Shown here piece by piece: positions 49,510 through 60,500 of a stretch of DNA of 62,320 nt. Made by a program: the position numbers and the translations under genes. The DNA comes from Nitrosovibrio sp. Nv4. Its GTDB lineage: Bacteria; Pseudomonadota; Gammaproteobacteria; Burkholderiales; SG8-39. The notes under the pieces were generated by a model. It worked only from the letters and a program-made list of their open reading frames with translations. It had not been told where the DNA came from and did no database searches. Each line of letters opens with the position of its first letter. Position 1 is the stretch's first letter. The stretch spans positions 1-62,320 of the forward strand of contig CAMDRF010000005.1 of assembly GCA_945906765.1 (NCBI GenBank). The letters run 5' to 3'.

Positions 49510-50583
49510 ATGAAAAAACCTTACGACATCCTCATCTTCGGCGCCTCTTACGGCTCGCTGCTGGCGACCAAGTTACTGCTCGCAGGCCATAACACCCGGC
49601 TGGTGTGCCAGCCTGCTGAAGCAGCGCTTTTCAACCAGGAAGGCGCGATCGTGCGCCTGCCGGTCAAAGGGCGGGATGGGTTGGTAGAAGTCTCTTCACG
49701 CAAGCTGCCAGGCAAGCTCAGCGCCTGCACGCCGGCCGAAGCGCGCCCCGACGGTCATGACCTTGTCGTGCTGGGGATGCAGGAACCGCAGTACCGCTCG
49801 CCGGGCGTGCGCGAACTGCTCGACGCCGTGGCGAAAGCGAAGCTGCCCTGCATGTCGATCATGAACATGCCGCCCTTGCCCTATCTGGCCCGCATCCCGG
49901 GCGTGGACGCGAAGGCGTGCAGGGATTGCTATGCCGACGCCACGGTCTGGGATGGCTTCGACCCGGCATTCATGACCTTGTGCAGCCCGGATCCGCAGGC
50001 GTTCCGGCCGCCGGAGGAGAAGGTCAACGTGCTGCAGGTACGCCTGCCGACGAATTTCAAATCGGCGCGTTTTGCATCGGATGCGCACACCGCGATCCTG
50101 CGCCAGTTGGAAGCCGGCGTTGAAGCCTCGAGATTCGATACCGGCACGGAGAAAATCGAGCTGCCGGTGAAGCTGAAGGTGCACGAATCGGTGTTCGTGC
50201 CGCTGGCCAAATGGGCGATGCTGCTCGCGGGCAACTACCGCTGCGTCACGCAAGACGGCATCCGCCCGATCAAGGAAGCCGTGCATGGCGACCTCGAAGC
50301 TTCGCGCGCGGTCTACAATTGGGTGGTCGAGCTCTGCACTACGCTTGGCGCGAACGAGAAGGACCTGGTGCCGTTCGAGAAATATGCCGCGGCCGCGCAA
50401 GGACTGGCTAGTCCTTCTTCCGCGGCACGGGCGCTCGATGCCGGCGCGCCGGACATCGAGCGCGTCGACCGGTTGGTGCAGGCGATCGCCAAACAGAAAG
50501 GCATGACTTCAGCCGCGGTCGACGAAATCGTCCGCCTGGTCGATGCCAAGCTGGCAATCAACCGAAAGGCAAAACCAGCTTAG
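49510..50583 (+). CDS. PanE/ApbA-like ketopantoate reductase homologue
   Basis: 357 residues. The N-terminus DILIFGASYGSLLATKLLLA and the following LVCQP fit a Rossmann domain, with a GASYG turn in place of the usual GAGAVG. A helical C-terminal domain follows (VHESVFVPLAKWAMLLAGN; TQDGIRPIKEAVHGDLEASR), as in ketopantoate reductases, though the chain is longer than PanE. I do not assign a substrate. It ends by sharing bases with the stop of the convergent ntrC. Confidence 0.6.
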   Translation: MKKPYDILIFGASYGSLLATKLLLAGHNTRLVCQPAEAALFNQEGAIVRLPVKGRDGLVEVSSRKLPGKLSACTPAEARPDGHDLVVLGMQEPQYRSPGVRELLDAVAKAKLPCMSIMNMPPLPYLARIPGVDAKACRDCYADATVWDGFDPAFMTLCSPDPQAFRPPEEKVNVLQVRLPTNFKSARFASDAHTAILRQLEAGVEASRFDTGTEKIELPVKLKVHESVFVPLAKWAMLLAGNYRCVTQDGIRPIKEAVHGDLEASRAVYNWVVELCTTLGANEKDLVPFEKYAAAAQGLASPSSAARALDAGAPDIERVDRLVQAIAKQKGMTSAAVDEIVRLVDAKLAINRKAKPA

Positions 50584-51983
50584 TCGTCGGCGCCGCCGAT
50601 ACCGAGTTCCTGGATTTTGCGCGTGATCGTATTGCGGCCCATGCCGAGCAGGTTGGCCGCTTCGATCCTGCGGCCGCCGGTGCGCGCCAGCGCCTTGGCA
50701 ATCAACGAACGCTCGAACTGGCGCGATAGCTGATCCAGCACGCCGGTCTCACCGCGCGCGAGGCGCCGCTCGACTTCCTGCTCCAGCGCCGCGATCCAGT
50801 CGGCAGCCGGCGCCTGGCCGGTGATCGCGGGCTCGCCGCGGAATTCAGCCGGCAGATCGGGAATCCCGATCGCCTGCCCGGGCGCCATGACGGTAAGCCA
50901 GTGGCACAGGTTCTCCAGCTGGCGCACGTTGCCCGGAAAATCCATGCGCGCGAGGTGCGCAAGCACGTCATCTGACAATCGCTTTGACTCGACGCTCAAA
51001 TCCTTGGCGCTTTTCGCGAGAAAATGCCGGGCAAGCAGGGGAATATCCTCGCGCCGTTCACGCAAGGACGGGATGCGCACGCGTATCACGTTCAGGCGAT
51101 GGTAGAGATCGTCGCGGAACGTGCCGTCACGCACGCGGCTCTCCAGATCCTGGTGCGTCGCGGCGATCACGCGCACGTTCGCCTTCAACTGCTGGTGGCC
51201 GCCTACGCGGTAGAAAGTGCCATCCGAGAGCACGCGCAGCAGGCGTGTCTGCAGTTCCGAGGGCATGTCGCCGATTTCGTCCAGGAACAGCGTGCCGCCT
51301 TCGGCCTGCTCGAAGCGGCCGCGCCGCAGCGCCTGCGCGCCTGTGAATGCGCCGCGTTCATGGCCGAAGAGTTCCGACTCGAGCAGATCCTTTGGCATGG
51401 CGGCGGTATTGATGGCGACGAAAGGTTTCGACACCCGCGTGCTATGCCGGTGCAAAGCGTGGGCGACGAGTTCCTTGCCGGTGCCGGATTCGCCGGTAAT
51501 CAGGACCGTCGCGCTCGATTGCGAGAGCCGCCCGATGGCGCGAAATACTTCCTGCATCGCCGGCGCCTGGCCAAGAATCTCGGGTACTTCGCCCAGCGGC
51601 TCGAGCATCGCCTGTTCCCGCTGGCTCTCATCGAGCGCGCGGCGGATGAGCGCCACCGCCTGGTCAACGTCGAAGGGTTTGGGCAGGTACTCATAAGCGC
51701 CGCCCTGAAACGCGGCGACCGCGGATTCGAGGTCCGAGTACGCGGTCATCACGATCACGGGCACCGCCGGATGCTTTTCCTTTACCTGTTGCAGCAGCTC
51801 GATGCCTGACTGCCCGGGCATGCGGATATCGGAGATCAGCACCTGCGGCGGCCCGCCGGCGAGCGCGTCGAGCGCCTCTCGTGCCGAGGCGAAGGAGTTG
51901 TAGGCGATGCCCTCGCGGCTGAGCGCCTTTTCGAACACCCAGCGGATGGAGCGATCATCGTCGACGATCCAGACCGGTTTCAT
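50580..51983 (-). CDS. ntrC: Nitrogen regulation response regulator NtrC
   Basis: 467 residues. Receiver domain with phosphorylated D52 in VLISDIRMPGQSG. The sigma-54 AAA domain has GESGTGKELVAHAL, the sigma-54-contacting ERGAFTGAQALRRG, and Walker B GGTLFLDEIGDM. The C-terminal Fis-type HTH is GRRIEAANLLGMGRNTITRK. It activates sigma-54 promoters when ammonium is scarce. Overlaps ntrB by 4 bases. Two NtrC-like sites lie upstream of glnA in the same window. Confidence 0.95.
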   Translation of the reverse strand: MKPVWIVDDDRSIRWVFEKALSREGIAYNSFASAREALDALAGGPPQVLISDIRMPGQSGIELLQQVKEKHPAVPVIVMTAYSDLESAVAAFQGGAYEYLPKPFDVDQAVALIRRALDESQREQAMLEPLGEVPEILGQAPAMQEVFRAIGRLSQSSATVLITGESGTGKELVAHALHRHSTRVSKPFVAINTAAMPKDLLESELFGHERGAFTGAQALRRGRFEQAEGGTLFLDEIGDMPSELQTRLLRVLSDGTFYRVGGHQQLKANVRVIAATHQDLESRVRDGTFRDDLYHRLNVIRVRIPSLRERREDIPLLARHFLAKSAKDLSVESKRLSDDVLAHLARMDFPGNVRQLENLCHWLTVMAPGQAIGIPDLPAEFRGEPAITGQAPAADWIAALEQEVERRLARGETGVLDQLSRQFERSLIAKALARTGGRRIEAANLLGMGRNTITRKIQELGIGGADD

Positions 51984-53047
51984 GCCAATGGCAGCAGTAG
52001 TGTGAATATCGTTCTTCCCGGGCGGCTGTCGAATTCCACTATACCGCCATGATTTTGTACGTAGGTCCGCACCAGCGCGAGGCCGATACCGCTGCCGCCC
52101 TCCCGTCCGGAGACGAGCGGATTGAAGACGCGATCGCGGATTTCCTCGGGTACGCCTGGCCCGTCGTCTATCACATGCAATTCCAATGCCAGCTTGTGGC
52201 GCTGCCGGGCAATTGTCACCTGGCGAGCCGAGCGGGTGCGCAGGACGATGCTCCCGCCACGGCCGCCGTTCGCCCCGGAAAGAAGCGCCTGAGCCGCGTT
52301 CCGGACCACGTTCAGGACCGCCTGTATCAGCTGCTCGATGTCGCCAACGAGGTCCGGGACACTGGGATCGTAGTTGCGCATGACGGAGATGCCATGGGGG
52401 AATTCAGCCTGGACCAGGCTTCGGACCCGTTCCAGGACCTCGTGGATATTCACCGCCGCGAGCTGCACAGCGCGGCTTGGCGTCAACAATCGGTCAAGCA
52501 GCACCTGCAGCCGGTCCGCCTCCTTGATGATGACCTGCGTGTATTCCCGCAATTCGGGCCGATCGAGCTCGCGCTCGAGTAATTGCGCCGACCCGCGCAG
52601 GCCGCCAAGCGGGTTCTTGATCTCGTGGGCCAGATTGCGCAGCAGCTCCCGGGTGGTCTCCTGCTGGTCGAGCAGGCGCTCCTCGCGCTCCAGGCGCAAC
52701 TGCTCCTGGATCGGCCGCAACTCGGCCAGCAGCGGCATTCCGGGGACGTCGATCGGCGTAACCAGGCAGGACAGCGGCAACGGCTCGCGCCCGGGCCGCT
52801 CGTAACTTACCGTCTGAGCGCGATAACTCCAGTGCACGGCCAGCGCCTCGGCCAACATGCCTTCGAGCGCCGCGCTATCGCTAAATAAAGCAGGAAACGG
52901 CTGGCCGACGAGGGCTCTCGCGCCCGCGCCCAGCAGGTTCTCGGCGGCCGGATTGGTGTAGCGCACGATGTAGCCACCGTCCAGAATCACGATGGCGGTA
53001 GCGAGAAGCTCCAGGCCCCGATACGCGGCGGGTTGTGCTTCGGCCAT
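51980..53047 (-). CDS. ntrB: Nitrogen regulation sensor kinase NtrB
   Basis: 355 residues from the ATG at 53047. A PAS sensor (AIVILDGGYIVRYTNPAAEN) is followed by the phosphoacceptor box RNLAHEIKNPLGGLRG, the N-box VLNVVRNAAQALL and ATP-lid motifs DDGPGVPEEI and GSGIGLALV. No membrane segment, as expected for a cytoplasmic PII-controlled kinase that phosphorylates NtrC. An in-frame extension upstream to 53386 is antisense-free but codes no domain and overlaps the next gene. Confidence 0.94.
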   Translation of the reverse strand: MAEAQPAAYRGLELLATAIVILDGGYIVRYTNPAAENLLGAGARALVGQPFPALFSDSAALEGMLAEALAVHWSYRAQTVSYERPGREPLPLSCLVTPIDVPGMPLLAELRPIQEQLRLEREERLLDQQETTRELLRNLAHEIKNPLGGLRGSAQLLERELDRPELREYTQVIIKEADRLQVLLDRLLTPSRAVQLAAVNIHEVLERVRSLVQAEFPHGISVMRNYDPSVPDLVGDIEQLIQAVLNVVRNAAQALLSGANGGRGGSIVLRTRSARQVTIARQRHKLALELHVIDDGPGVPEEIRDRVFNPLVSGREGGSGIGLALVRTYVQNHGGIVEFDSRPGRTIFTLLLPLA

Positions 53048-53052
53048 GGGCC

Positions 53053-53532
53053 TCAGCGCGACAAGTTGCCGAGTTCGCGCTTCAGCGCTTCGACGTTCTT
53101 TTCGTGGACTTCGACCGTGTCCTGGTACGGCTTCAGCCGTTCGAGCACCCTTGCGTAGTTTTTCTCGTTGCCGCTGCGCGTCGCTTCCTGTTCGGAGAGC
53201 TTTCTCCGGGCATCGGCGAGCATGGACTGTTCCTGGGTGAGTTCCTTCTCGATCGTGTCCCTTTGCTTGGCCTTGGAGGTCTGGCGGTCGGAAGCAGACT
53301 CCTTGGGGAACCCGGCCGGCGACTTGGCGCTGGGCTTGGCAGCCTGCGCAGGCGCCACGCTCACCTCGCGCGTCACGGTTTCGCACTTCTTGCCCACGGT
53401 GTCGCGCTTTTCACTTGTGTACAGGGGCCGGCCATGGCCGTCCATGCACTTGTAGATATCGGCCTGTGCGCTCAGCGGCATTCCGGCGACCAGGCCGGCT
53501 GCAATTGCGAGAGATGCACCAATCCGCGACAT
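53053..53532 (-). CDS. DUF4124-domain exported protein
   Basis: 159 residues. A signal peptide (MSRIGASLAIAAGLVAGMPL, ending SAQA) precedes the DUF4124 stretch DIYKCMDGHGRPLYTSEKRD. The rest is a charged, likely coiled-coil region (LTQEQSMLADARRKLSEQEA). A similar protein is often found between glnA and ntrB in Betaproteobacteria. Role unknown. Starts about 5 bases before ntrB. Confidence 0.8.
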   Translation of the reverse strand: MSRIGASLAIAAGLVAGMPLSAQADIYKCMDGHGRPLYTSEKRDTVGKKCETVTREVSVAPAQAAKPSAKSPAGFPKESASDRQTSKAKQRDTIEKELTQEQSMLADARRKLSEQEATRSGNEKNYARVLERLKPYQDTVEVHEKNVEALKRELGNLSR

Positions 53533-53605
53533 GGGCAAGAAGGCGTCTGAAATCAAGAGCCTGAGTCTATGCCAGAAATACGCTTTCCTCAAACCATCCC
53601 CCAAT

Positions 53606-53634
53606 TAAAAAGGACGGGCTCGATGCCCGTCCTT
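53606..53634 (-). terminator. Intrinsic terminator of glnA
   Basis: On the minus strand AAGGACGGGC-atcga-GCCCGTCCTT is a perfect 10-bp stem (53610-53634) that runs into a T-run. It lies 28 bases past the glnA stop, so most glnA transcripts would end here and ntrBC would receive only read-through. Confidence 0.85.
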
Positions 53635-53661
53635 GCCTTAACGCACCAACTTCAGGCCCGG

Positions 53662-55077
53662 CTAAGAGCTGTAGTACATGTCGAACTCGACCGGGTGGGT
53701 CGTCATGCGGAAGCGCGTGACTTCGTCCACCTTCAGCGCGATATACGACTCGATGAAATCCTCGTCGAACACCCCTCCCTTGGTGAGGAAGGCATGGTCC
53801 TTCTTCAAGTGTTCGAGCGCCTCGTCTAGCGACGAGCACACTTGCGGCACTTTGGCGTGCTCTTCCGGCGGCAGATGGTACAGGTCCTTGTCGATCGGAT
53901 CGCCCGGGTGGATCTTGTTCTGCACGCCGTCCAGGCCGGCCAACAGCATTGCGGAGAACGCGAGATAGGCGTTGGCCGTCGGATCCGGGAAGCGCACCTC
54001 GACGCGCCGCGCCTTGGGGTTCGCCACGTACGGAATGCGGCACGCGGCGGAACGATTCTTCGCCGAGTACGCGAGGTTGATCGGCGCCTCGAACCCCGGC
54101 ACCAGCCGCTTGTAGGAATTGGTGCCTGGATTGGTGATCGCATTCAGCGCCTTGGCGTGCTTGATGATGCCGCCGATGTAGTACAGCGCGAAATCCGACA
54201 GGCCGGCGTAGAGATTGCCCGCGAACAGGTTGTTGCCGCCTTTCCATACCGACTGGTGCACATGCATGCCCGAACCGTTGTCGCCGACGATGGGCTTGGG
54301 CATGAAGGTCGCGGTCTTGCCGTACGAGGCCGCGACGTTCCACACCGTGTACTTCAGGATCTGCAGCCAGTCGGCGCGCTGTACCAGCGGCGCGAACTTG
54401 GTGCCGATTTCGCACTGTCCGGCAGCGGCCACTTCGTGGTGATGCACTTCGACTTCCACACCCTGCTGCTCGAGCGCGATGCACATCGCATTGCGGATGT
54501 CCTGCAGCGTATCGGCCGGCGGCACGGGGAAGTAACCACCCTTCACCGGCGCGCGGTGCGCCATGTTGCCCGATTCGTAATCGATCCCGGTGGACCAGGG
54601 CGCTTCTTCGGACTTGATCTTCACCGAAGCGCCGGACATGTCGATGTTCCAGGTGACGCCGTCGAAAATGAAGAACTCGGGTTCCGGGCCGAAATAGGCG
54701 ACGTCGCCCAGACCGGATGACTTGAGATAAGCCTCGGCGCGCTTCGCGATGCCGCGCGGGCAGCGGTTGTAGGGCTTGCCGTCGGTGGGTTCGACCACGT
54801 CGCAGTTGATGTTGAGCACCGCTTCGTCGGTAAACGGATCCATGCGCGCGGTAACGGCGTCCGGGTACAGCAGCATGTCGGAGGCCTGGATACCCTTCCA
54901 GCCGGCGATCGACGAGCCGTCGAAAGCGTGGCCGTCGGTGAATTTTTCCTTGTTGAACTGCTTGGCCGGCACGGAAACGTGCTGTTCCTTGCCGCGCGTG
55001 TCGGTGAAGCGGATGTCGACGAACTTCACCTCCTTGTCCTTGATCATCTTCAATACGTCATCGGGCGTCATCGCCAT
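53662..55077 (-). CDS. glnA: Glutamine synthetase type I
   Basis: Glutamate + ammonium + ATP to glutamine. 471 residues from the ATG at 55077, which has an AGGAGA ribosome site. Visible are [12 protein letters not shown], the substrate region [12 protein letters not shown] and [15 protein letters not shown]. The adenylylation tyrosine region is DLYHLPPEE, so it should be controlled by GlnE. A longer in-frame start at 55272 would overlap the sigma-54 promoter and was not chosen. Confidence 0.97.
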   Translation of the reverse strand: MAMTPDDVLKMIKDKEVKFVDIRFTDTRGKEQHVSVPAKQFNKEKFTDGHAFDGSSIAGWKGIQASDMLLYPDAVTARMDPFTDEAVLNINCDVVEPTDGKPYNRCPRGIAKRAEAYLKSSGLGDVAYFGPEPEFFIFDGVTWNIDMSGASVKIKSEEAPWSTGIDYESGNMAHRAPVKGGYFPVPPADTLQDIRNAMCIALEQQGVEVEVHHHEVAAAGQCEIGTKFAPLVQRADWLQILKYTVWNVAASYGKTATFMPKPIVGDNGSGMHVHQSVWKGGNNLFAGNLYAGLSDFALYYIGGIIKHAKALNAITNPGTNSYKRLVPGFEAPINLAYSAKNRSAACRIPYVANPKARRVEVRFPDPTANAYLAFSAMLLAGLDGVQNKIHPGDPIDKDLYHLPPEEHAKVPQVCSSLDEALEHLKKDHAFLTKGGVFDEDFIESYIALKVDEVTRFRMTTHPVEFDMYYSS

Positions 55078-55158
55078 TGCAAGTCTCCTGAGCAGGTAAA
55101 CGTCTAAGCGGGTAAAAGTAAGACGGGCCGGGCGTACCGGCCCGGACCCGCCTACCTG

Positions 55159-55174
55159 AGCAGAATCCATGCCA
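55159..55174 (-). promoter_or_regulatory. Sigma-54 promoter of glnA
   Basis: Minus-strand TGGCATGGATTCTGCT has the invariant GG and GC separated by 10 bases, and differs from the consensus TGGCACG-N4-TTGCT at only two positions. A start about 12 bases on gives a leader of roughly 70 bases before the glnA ATG. Confidence 0.8.
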
Positions 55175-55236
55175 AACGCCCTCACCATGGCCAGCCCCTC
55201 CTCTGGCCAAGTTTGTGCGATTCTACCCGACGCAAT

Positions 55237-55284
55237 TGCACTTTGATGGTGCGGAATCGAACGTGGGCGCACTTAGGTGGTGCG
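55237..55284. promoter_or_regulatory. Two NtrC-type enhancer sites
   Basis: Site 1 (55237-55253, TGCACTTTGATGGTGCG) and site 2 (55268-55284, CGCACTTAGGTGGTGCG) both fit GCAC(T/C)-N5-GGTGC with dyad symmetry. Their centres are 31 bp apart, about three DNA turns. They lie about 100 and 130 bp upstream of the predicted glnA start, as in the known enteric glnA enhancer. Site 2 also reaches the likely -35 region of the divergent rhodanese gene. Confidence 0.78.
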
Positions 55285-55299
55285 GTTCGTTTCCGAACC

Positions 55300-55305
55300 T
55301 ATAAT
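55300..55305 (+). promoter_or_regulatory. -10 of the rhodanese gene
   Basis: TATAAT 10 bases before the ATG at 55316. No good -35; the matching position falls in NtrC site 2, so repression by NtrC is possible. Confidence 0.4.
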
Positions 55306-55315
55306 TGCAGGCCAA

Positions 55316-55753
55316 ATGGAAGACATAAAGAAAAAGGCCCGGGAACGTGGCCAGAAACTGAAGCTCCCCTATGCGGGCGCTCTGCTACCCGCGGAAGCGC
55401 ATACCTTGATGCTTGCCGGGGCAAAGCTGGTTGACGTGCGCACCGAAGCGGAGCTGCACTTCGTCGGATCGGTGCCGGGCTGCGAGGCTATCGAATGGAA
55501 TACCTATCCTGAAGGTCATCGCAATCCGGCCTTCCTTGAACTGCTGGCGGAAGCCGCGCGCAAGGACGAGCCTGTCATGTTCCTGTGCCGCTCGGGAGTG
55601 CGCTCGCATCACGCAGCCATCGCGGCCACCGAGGCCGGCTGGGCCGAGGCCTATAACATCCTTGAAGGCTTCGAAGGCGACAAGGACGCGGCCGGCCATC
55701 GCAATGCGGCCGGCGGCTGGCGCAAGGCGGGCCTGCCGTGGGTACAGAGTTGA
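55316..55753 (+). CDS. Rhodanese-domain protein
   Basis: 145 residues from the ATG at 55316. A single rhodanese domain: LVDVRTEAELHFVGSVPG and the active-site loop FLCRSGVRSHHAA, whose cysteine would carry the persulfide sulfur. ILEGFEGDKDAAGHRNAAGG closes the domain. Likely a cytoplasmic sulfurtransferase; partner unknown. Divergent from glnA. Confidence 0.85.
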   Translation: MEDIKKKARERGQKLKLPYAGALLPAEAHTLMLAGAKLVDVRTEAELHFVGSVPGCEAIEWNTYPEGHRNPAFLELLAEAARKDEPVMFLCRSGVRSHHAAIAATEAGWAEAYNILEGFEGDKDAAGHRNAAGGWRKAGLPWVQS

Positions 55754-55784
55754 TTCAGTCTTGGCTGTTGAATTCTTTTAAGCG

Positions 55785-56573
55785 CTACTTCCAGTTGACC
55801 GCCCCGGTGTAGGCCGTCCCAAGGACGACGATTCCAAAAGCAATCCGGTACCAGGCGAACGGCCTGAAGTCGTGCGTCGCAACATAGCGGATCAACCACC
55901 GGATCACGACAACCGCGGACGCGAACGAGACCGTGATGCCGACGGCGAACATGTCCAGGTCGTCGACCGAGAACAGCGTGCGGTTCTTCCACAGGTCCCA
56001 GGCGCCCGCGGCGCACAGCGTCGGTACGGCGAGAAAGAACGAGAACTCCGTCGCCGCCGGGCGCGACAAGCCGAACAGCATGCCGCCGATGATGGTCGCT
56101 CCGGATCGCGAGGTGCCGGGAATCAGCGCAAAGCACTGCGCGACACCGACCTTGAGCGCATCGAGCCAGGACATCGAATGGGTGTCATTCACTCTCGCCT
56201 TTTTTTCACCCCTGTCGACAAGAAGGATGATCACCCCGCCGACAATGAAAGCCAGTGCAACCGGCACCGGTTTGAACAAGACCTGCTTGATCATGGACCC
56301 GAACGCCAGGCCAAGCACCGCGGCAGGAACGAACGCGACCACCAGGTTGCGCCAGAGCGCCGGGTCTACTCTGAAAAAACGCGCGCGGTATTCCCACACC
56401 ACGGCGAGCATGGCGCCGGTCTGGATGACGACGAAGAACACGCCGGCGCGCGCATCGTCGAAGCCGAGCAGGTTCCCGGCGAGGATCAGGTGGCCGGTGC
56501 TGGAAATCGGCAGGAACTCGGTGATCCCCTCGACCAGCCCGAGGATCAGCGCATGCAGCAGGCTCGTGTCCAT
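55785..56573 (-). CDS. uppP: Undecaprenyl-diphosphatase
   Basis: 262 residues, multi-span membrane protein that recycles the cell-wall lipid carrier; overexpression gives bacitracin resistance. The two active-site motifs are [18 protein letters not shown] near residue 15 and [17 protein letters not shown]. About eight membrane spans. It starts 5 bases after the hydrolase gene upstream. Confidence 0.94.
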   Translation of the reverse strand: MDTSLLHALILGLVEGITEFLPISSTGHLILAGNLLGFDDARAGVFFVVIQTGAMLAVVWEYRARFFRVDPALWRNLVVAFVPAAVLGLAFGSMIKQVLFKPVPVALAFIVGGVIILLVDRGEKKARVNDTHSMSWLDALKVGVAQCFALIPGTSRSGATIIGGMLFGLSRPAATEFSFFLAVPTLCAAGAWDLWKNRTLFSVDDLDMFAVGITVSFASAVVVIRWLIRYVATHDFRPFAWYRIAFGIVVLGTAYTGAVNWK

Positions 56574-56578
56574 GCCCG

Positions 56579-57409
56579 CTAATCTACCTTCTGCGCCAGA
56601 AATTCGAGGATCGAACTCCAGAACATCGGGTGCGCGTCCGTGCTGTTGTGCCCGGCCTCCTGCAGAAGGATCTTGCGCTTCGAGCCTCCCCAGGCTTCGA
56701 ACAGGCGCTCACCGTGCACCGCCGGAATGACCTCGTCGCGTTCGGCGATGAGGCACAAGAGCGGCTGCTTCATGTTCGGCGCGAGCGCGATTGAATCGAA
56801 GCGGTGCTTCAGCAGCAGGTCCACGGGCAGGTACCAGTAGTAGCGTTTCGCAACCGCAGCAAGGCTATCGTAAGGCGTTGCGAGGATCAGCCCTGCGAGC
56901 GGACGCTCCGCCGCGAGCGCCACCGCAACGCCGCTGCCCAGGCTGCGCCCGAACGCAAACGTGTGCTTCGGATCGGCGCCGGGAAGCTTCATCGCGTAGT
57001 CGAACCACTCGATCGCGTCCGACACCAGCGCCCGTTCGCCGGGCGAGCCCTCGCTCAGGCCGTAACCGCGGTAGTCCACCAGCAGCCACGACACGCCCGG
57101 TGCGTTGCCGACCGCATCCAGCATCCGGGAAACTTCTTCGGCATTGCCGCCGAAGTAGAGGACCAGCGGCGCATTTTCCGCCCCCGCACCTGCTGCCCTC
57201 ACGTGCCAAGCGTGAAGCTTTGTTCCATCCTTGCTTTGAATAAGAATTTCCTGAACCGCGGGAAAGCGGCGAGCGACCTCCGCGCGGCGCGATTCCGGCA
57301 GGGGTTGCCGGTAGAAAATCAGCGCATCCTGCGCGAGGTAGACAACCAACGGCAACCCGATGGCGACAGCTGCGGTTACCTTCAAGAATGCGGCGATCAA
57401 TCCTTCCAT
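56579..57409 (-). CDS. Membrane-anchored alpha/beta hydrolase (BEM46-like)
   Basis: 276 residues. One N-terminal hydrophobic segment ([20 protein letters not shown]) probably anchors it. The oxyanion region is [15 protein letters not shown], the nucleophile serine is in [13 protein letters not shown], the acid in IAERDEVIP, and the histidine in [10 protein letters not shown]. Substrate unknown; likely co-transcribed with uppP. Confidence 0.84.
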   Translation of the reverse strand: MEGLIAAFLKVTAAVAIGLPLVVYLAQDALIFYRQPLPESRRAEVARRFPAVQEILIQSKDGTKLHAWHVRAAGAGAENAPLVLYFGGNAEEVSRMLDAVGNAPGVSWLLVDYRGYGLSEGSPGERALVSDAIEWFDYAMKLPGADPKHTFAFGRSLGSGVAVALAAERPLAGLILATPYDSLAAVAKRYYWYLPVDLLLKHRFDSIALAPNMKQPLLCLIAERDEVIPAVHGERLFEAWGGSKRKILLQEAGHNSTDAHPMFWSSILEFLAQKVD

Positions 57410-57509
57410 GGCCTCATTCTAGGTACATCGGGAGCCCATGGAATGACATCGTGACCTCACCCGGCTACCATCCCGCGGGATACGAATAAACGACAATGAC
57501 CAGAACCCG

Positions 57510-60500
57510 ATGAACGGGCAGCTCTTCACCCAGGATTTCCTTGCGCGGGGCATCGCGTCCAGCCCTGTCTGGACGGCTCTCCCCGGCGCGCAGCTTGATG
57601 CTTTCATCGAGGCACTGCGCTCGGTGTACCGCCCCTATTCGGCGTCCAGCGAAATAAACGAGGCGATCACCGAATCGGAGATCATCACCAAGGTGCTCGC
57701 GCAACTCGGCTGGTCGGACCTGTGGCTGCCTCAGGTCACGGCCTCGGGCACGCGCCGTGAAGACGTTCCGGATTTTCTGCTCTACCCGGACGAGGTTGCG
57801 AAAGCGCATTCGCTCAAGGAAAAGCGGGACGACCGGCGCTATCGTCGCGGCATCGCGATTCTCGAAGCCAAACGATGGATGCGGGTGCTCGATCGCGGCG
57901 ACGCTACCGATCGGCTGGGGCCCGGGACGCCTTCGAACCAGATCCTGCGTTACCTGTCCGCAGCGGATGTTGCCTCCGACCGTGCGATCCGCTGGGGCAT
58001 GTTGACGAACGGAGCGATCTGGCGGCTCTACTACCAGGGGGCTCGTTCGCGCTCCGAGGATTTCCTCGAGATCGACCTCGCTGCCGCGCTCGGAGTGCCG
58101 GGATCACAGCCCGCGCTCCTTCCCAAGGGCGTTGACGCACGACACGCCTTGAAGACGTTCTTCCTCTTCTTCCATCGCGCGGCATTTCTCCCTCAGTCTT
58201 GGGATGGGGAGCAGCGGACGTTTCATGAGTACGCGCTGGCCGAGACACGCCAATACGAGGAGCGCGTTTCCGGCGATCTCGGACAGCGTGTCTTCGGAAC
58301 AGTCTTCCCCGATCTTGCCGATGCACTGGCATCCGGAGATCCTTCGGCAAAGCGGCCATTCGAACGACCCTACCTTGATGAAGTCCGGGAGGCCGCTCTC
58401 ATACTTCTCTACAGGCTTCTGTTCGTCCTTTACGCCGAGGACCGTGAACTGCTGCCGGTACGGGACAAGCGCTACGCCGGATACAGCCTGCGGCGGCTTC
58501 GGGAGGAGGTCGGCGCGAAGCGCGATACGAACTTTGCCTTTTCGTCGTCAGCATCCCGTCTGTGGGACGAACTGACGAATCTCTTTCGCGCCATTGCGAA
58601 TGGGGACAAATCACTGGGCCTTCCCGCGTACAACGGCGGGCTGTTCGACGACACACGCACGCCCATCTTGGCCCGCGCGCGAGTACCTGACGCAAAGCTC
58701 GCATTGGTGATCGATGAACTGTCGCGGCGTGCTGATGTGCTGCGCGCGTGGATCAACTACCGGGACATGTCCGTGCAGCATCTCGGTAGCATCTACGAAC
58801 GCCTGCTCGAATACCGGCTGGAACCGCAAGGCGAGCGGCTGGTCGCCCGGCCCAACAGTTTCGCCCGCGGAGGATCGGGGAGTTACTACACGCACGACGA
58901 TCTGGTGAAGCTCCTCATCGCGGAAACCGTCGGTCCACTCACCGTGGAACGAATCGGAGCGTTCGATGCGCTGATCGCCGAATGGAAGGGCAGGAAAGAA
59001 CTGAAGCAAGCTGACTGGGCCAAACTCGACGCGAGCGATCCCGCCTCGCGCATGCTGGAGCTTCGCGTCTGCGACCCGGCGATGGGCAGCGGACACTTCC
59101 TCGTCGCCCTGGTGGACGATCTCGCCGACCGGATCCTCGAATCCATGTCCCACGCGGCGGAACTGGTCGCTGACCAGCGCTGGGCGAAGAACATCACGGA
59201 TGCATGGGTCTCGCCAGTGAGCTGCTTCAGCAGGATGACCTGCGACGCGTCGAAACTGCACGTCTCACGATGGAAGCGATCGGCGAGCTTACAGACATCG
59301 ATATCGCGGAGGCGCACCAGTCGAAAGCGCTCATGGACCAGATCGAGGACAGCCTGCGGCCGCAGGCGCGCGCCCTCGACTTCCTCCAGGCGCGGCGCTG
59401 GACCGGGGCTGCCGATGCCAAGGACTACCAGCAGACTTGGGTCGAGCTGCTCAACCACGAATACGGCGACAACCTTCTCGAATCGATCGAGCTGCTGTCC
59501 AAGCGCGGCATCAAGCTCGGGAGCGAGCGCCAGAAGCGTGCGCACCGCATCGCGCAGGCATCTCGCGCGCGGGCACAAAACGTCCGGTTCCTCCACTAGG
59601 AGTTGGCCTTCCCGACAATATGGCCGGGTGCGGGTCACGGTGAACGTGAGGGCGGCTTCGACGCGGTAATCGGCAATCCACCGTGGGACCGGATGAAGCT
59701 CCAGGAGGTCGAGTGGTTCGCCGAGCGCAGACCAGAAATAGCGAGAGCAGTCCGGGCCGCCGATCGGAAGCGTCTCATCGCAGCGCTCAAGACCGACAAC
59801 GACCCTCTCTGGCAGGAATACCTTACAGCGAAGGAGTTCGCCGAGACTGCGATCGACGTTGCGCACAGTTGTGGCGACTACCCGCTGCTTTCAGGCGGCG
59901 ACGTGAATCTCTACAGCCTGTTCGTCGAGCGCGCGCAGGCGCTCATCCAGCCGAATGGCATGGTTGGTCTTCTTACACCCTCTGGCATCGCTGCCGACAA
60001 GGGCGCATCGGAGTTCTTCCGAAGTATCTCCGGGACCGGCGGTCTCCGCTCCCTCTACGACTTCGAGAACAAGAAGGTCTTCTTCCCTGATATTCACGCT
60101 AGCTTCAAGTTTTCGACGCTCGTCTTTGGAGGTGGGGAACGGGTGTTCAAGCGTGCGCGGTGTGCTTTCTATCTGCATCGTGTCGATCAGTTGAAAGACC
60201 CGGATCGTCTGCTCCTTCTCGGTCCGGAGGATTTCCTCTCTGTGAACCCGAACACCGGTGCCGCACCCGTGTTTCGCGTCCGCCGCGACGCGGACATCGG
60301 CACTGCCGTCTATCGTCGCCAACCTGTACTCGTAGACCATCGTCGCGAAGCGAAGAATCTGCCGGCCAAAGGCGTGTGGCCAGTTCGGTACGTAACCATG
60401 TTCCACATGACAAACGACTCGAAGCTCTTCAGGCGGCGCGACGAGCTTGAGAGGGACGGCTGGTATCCGGTGGATGGAAATCATTGGAAGCAAGGCAACG

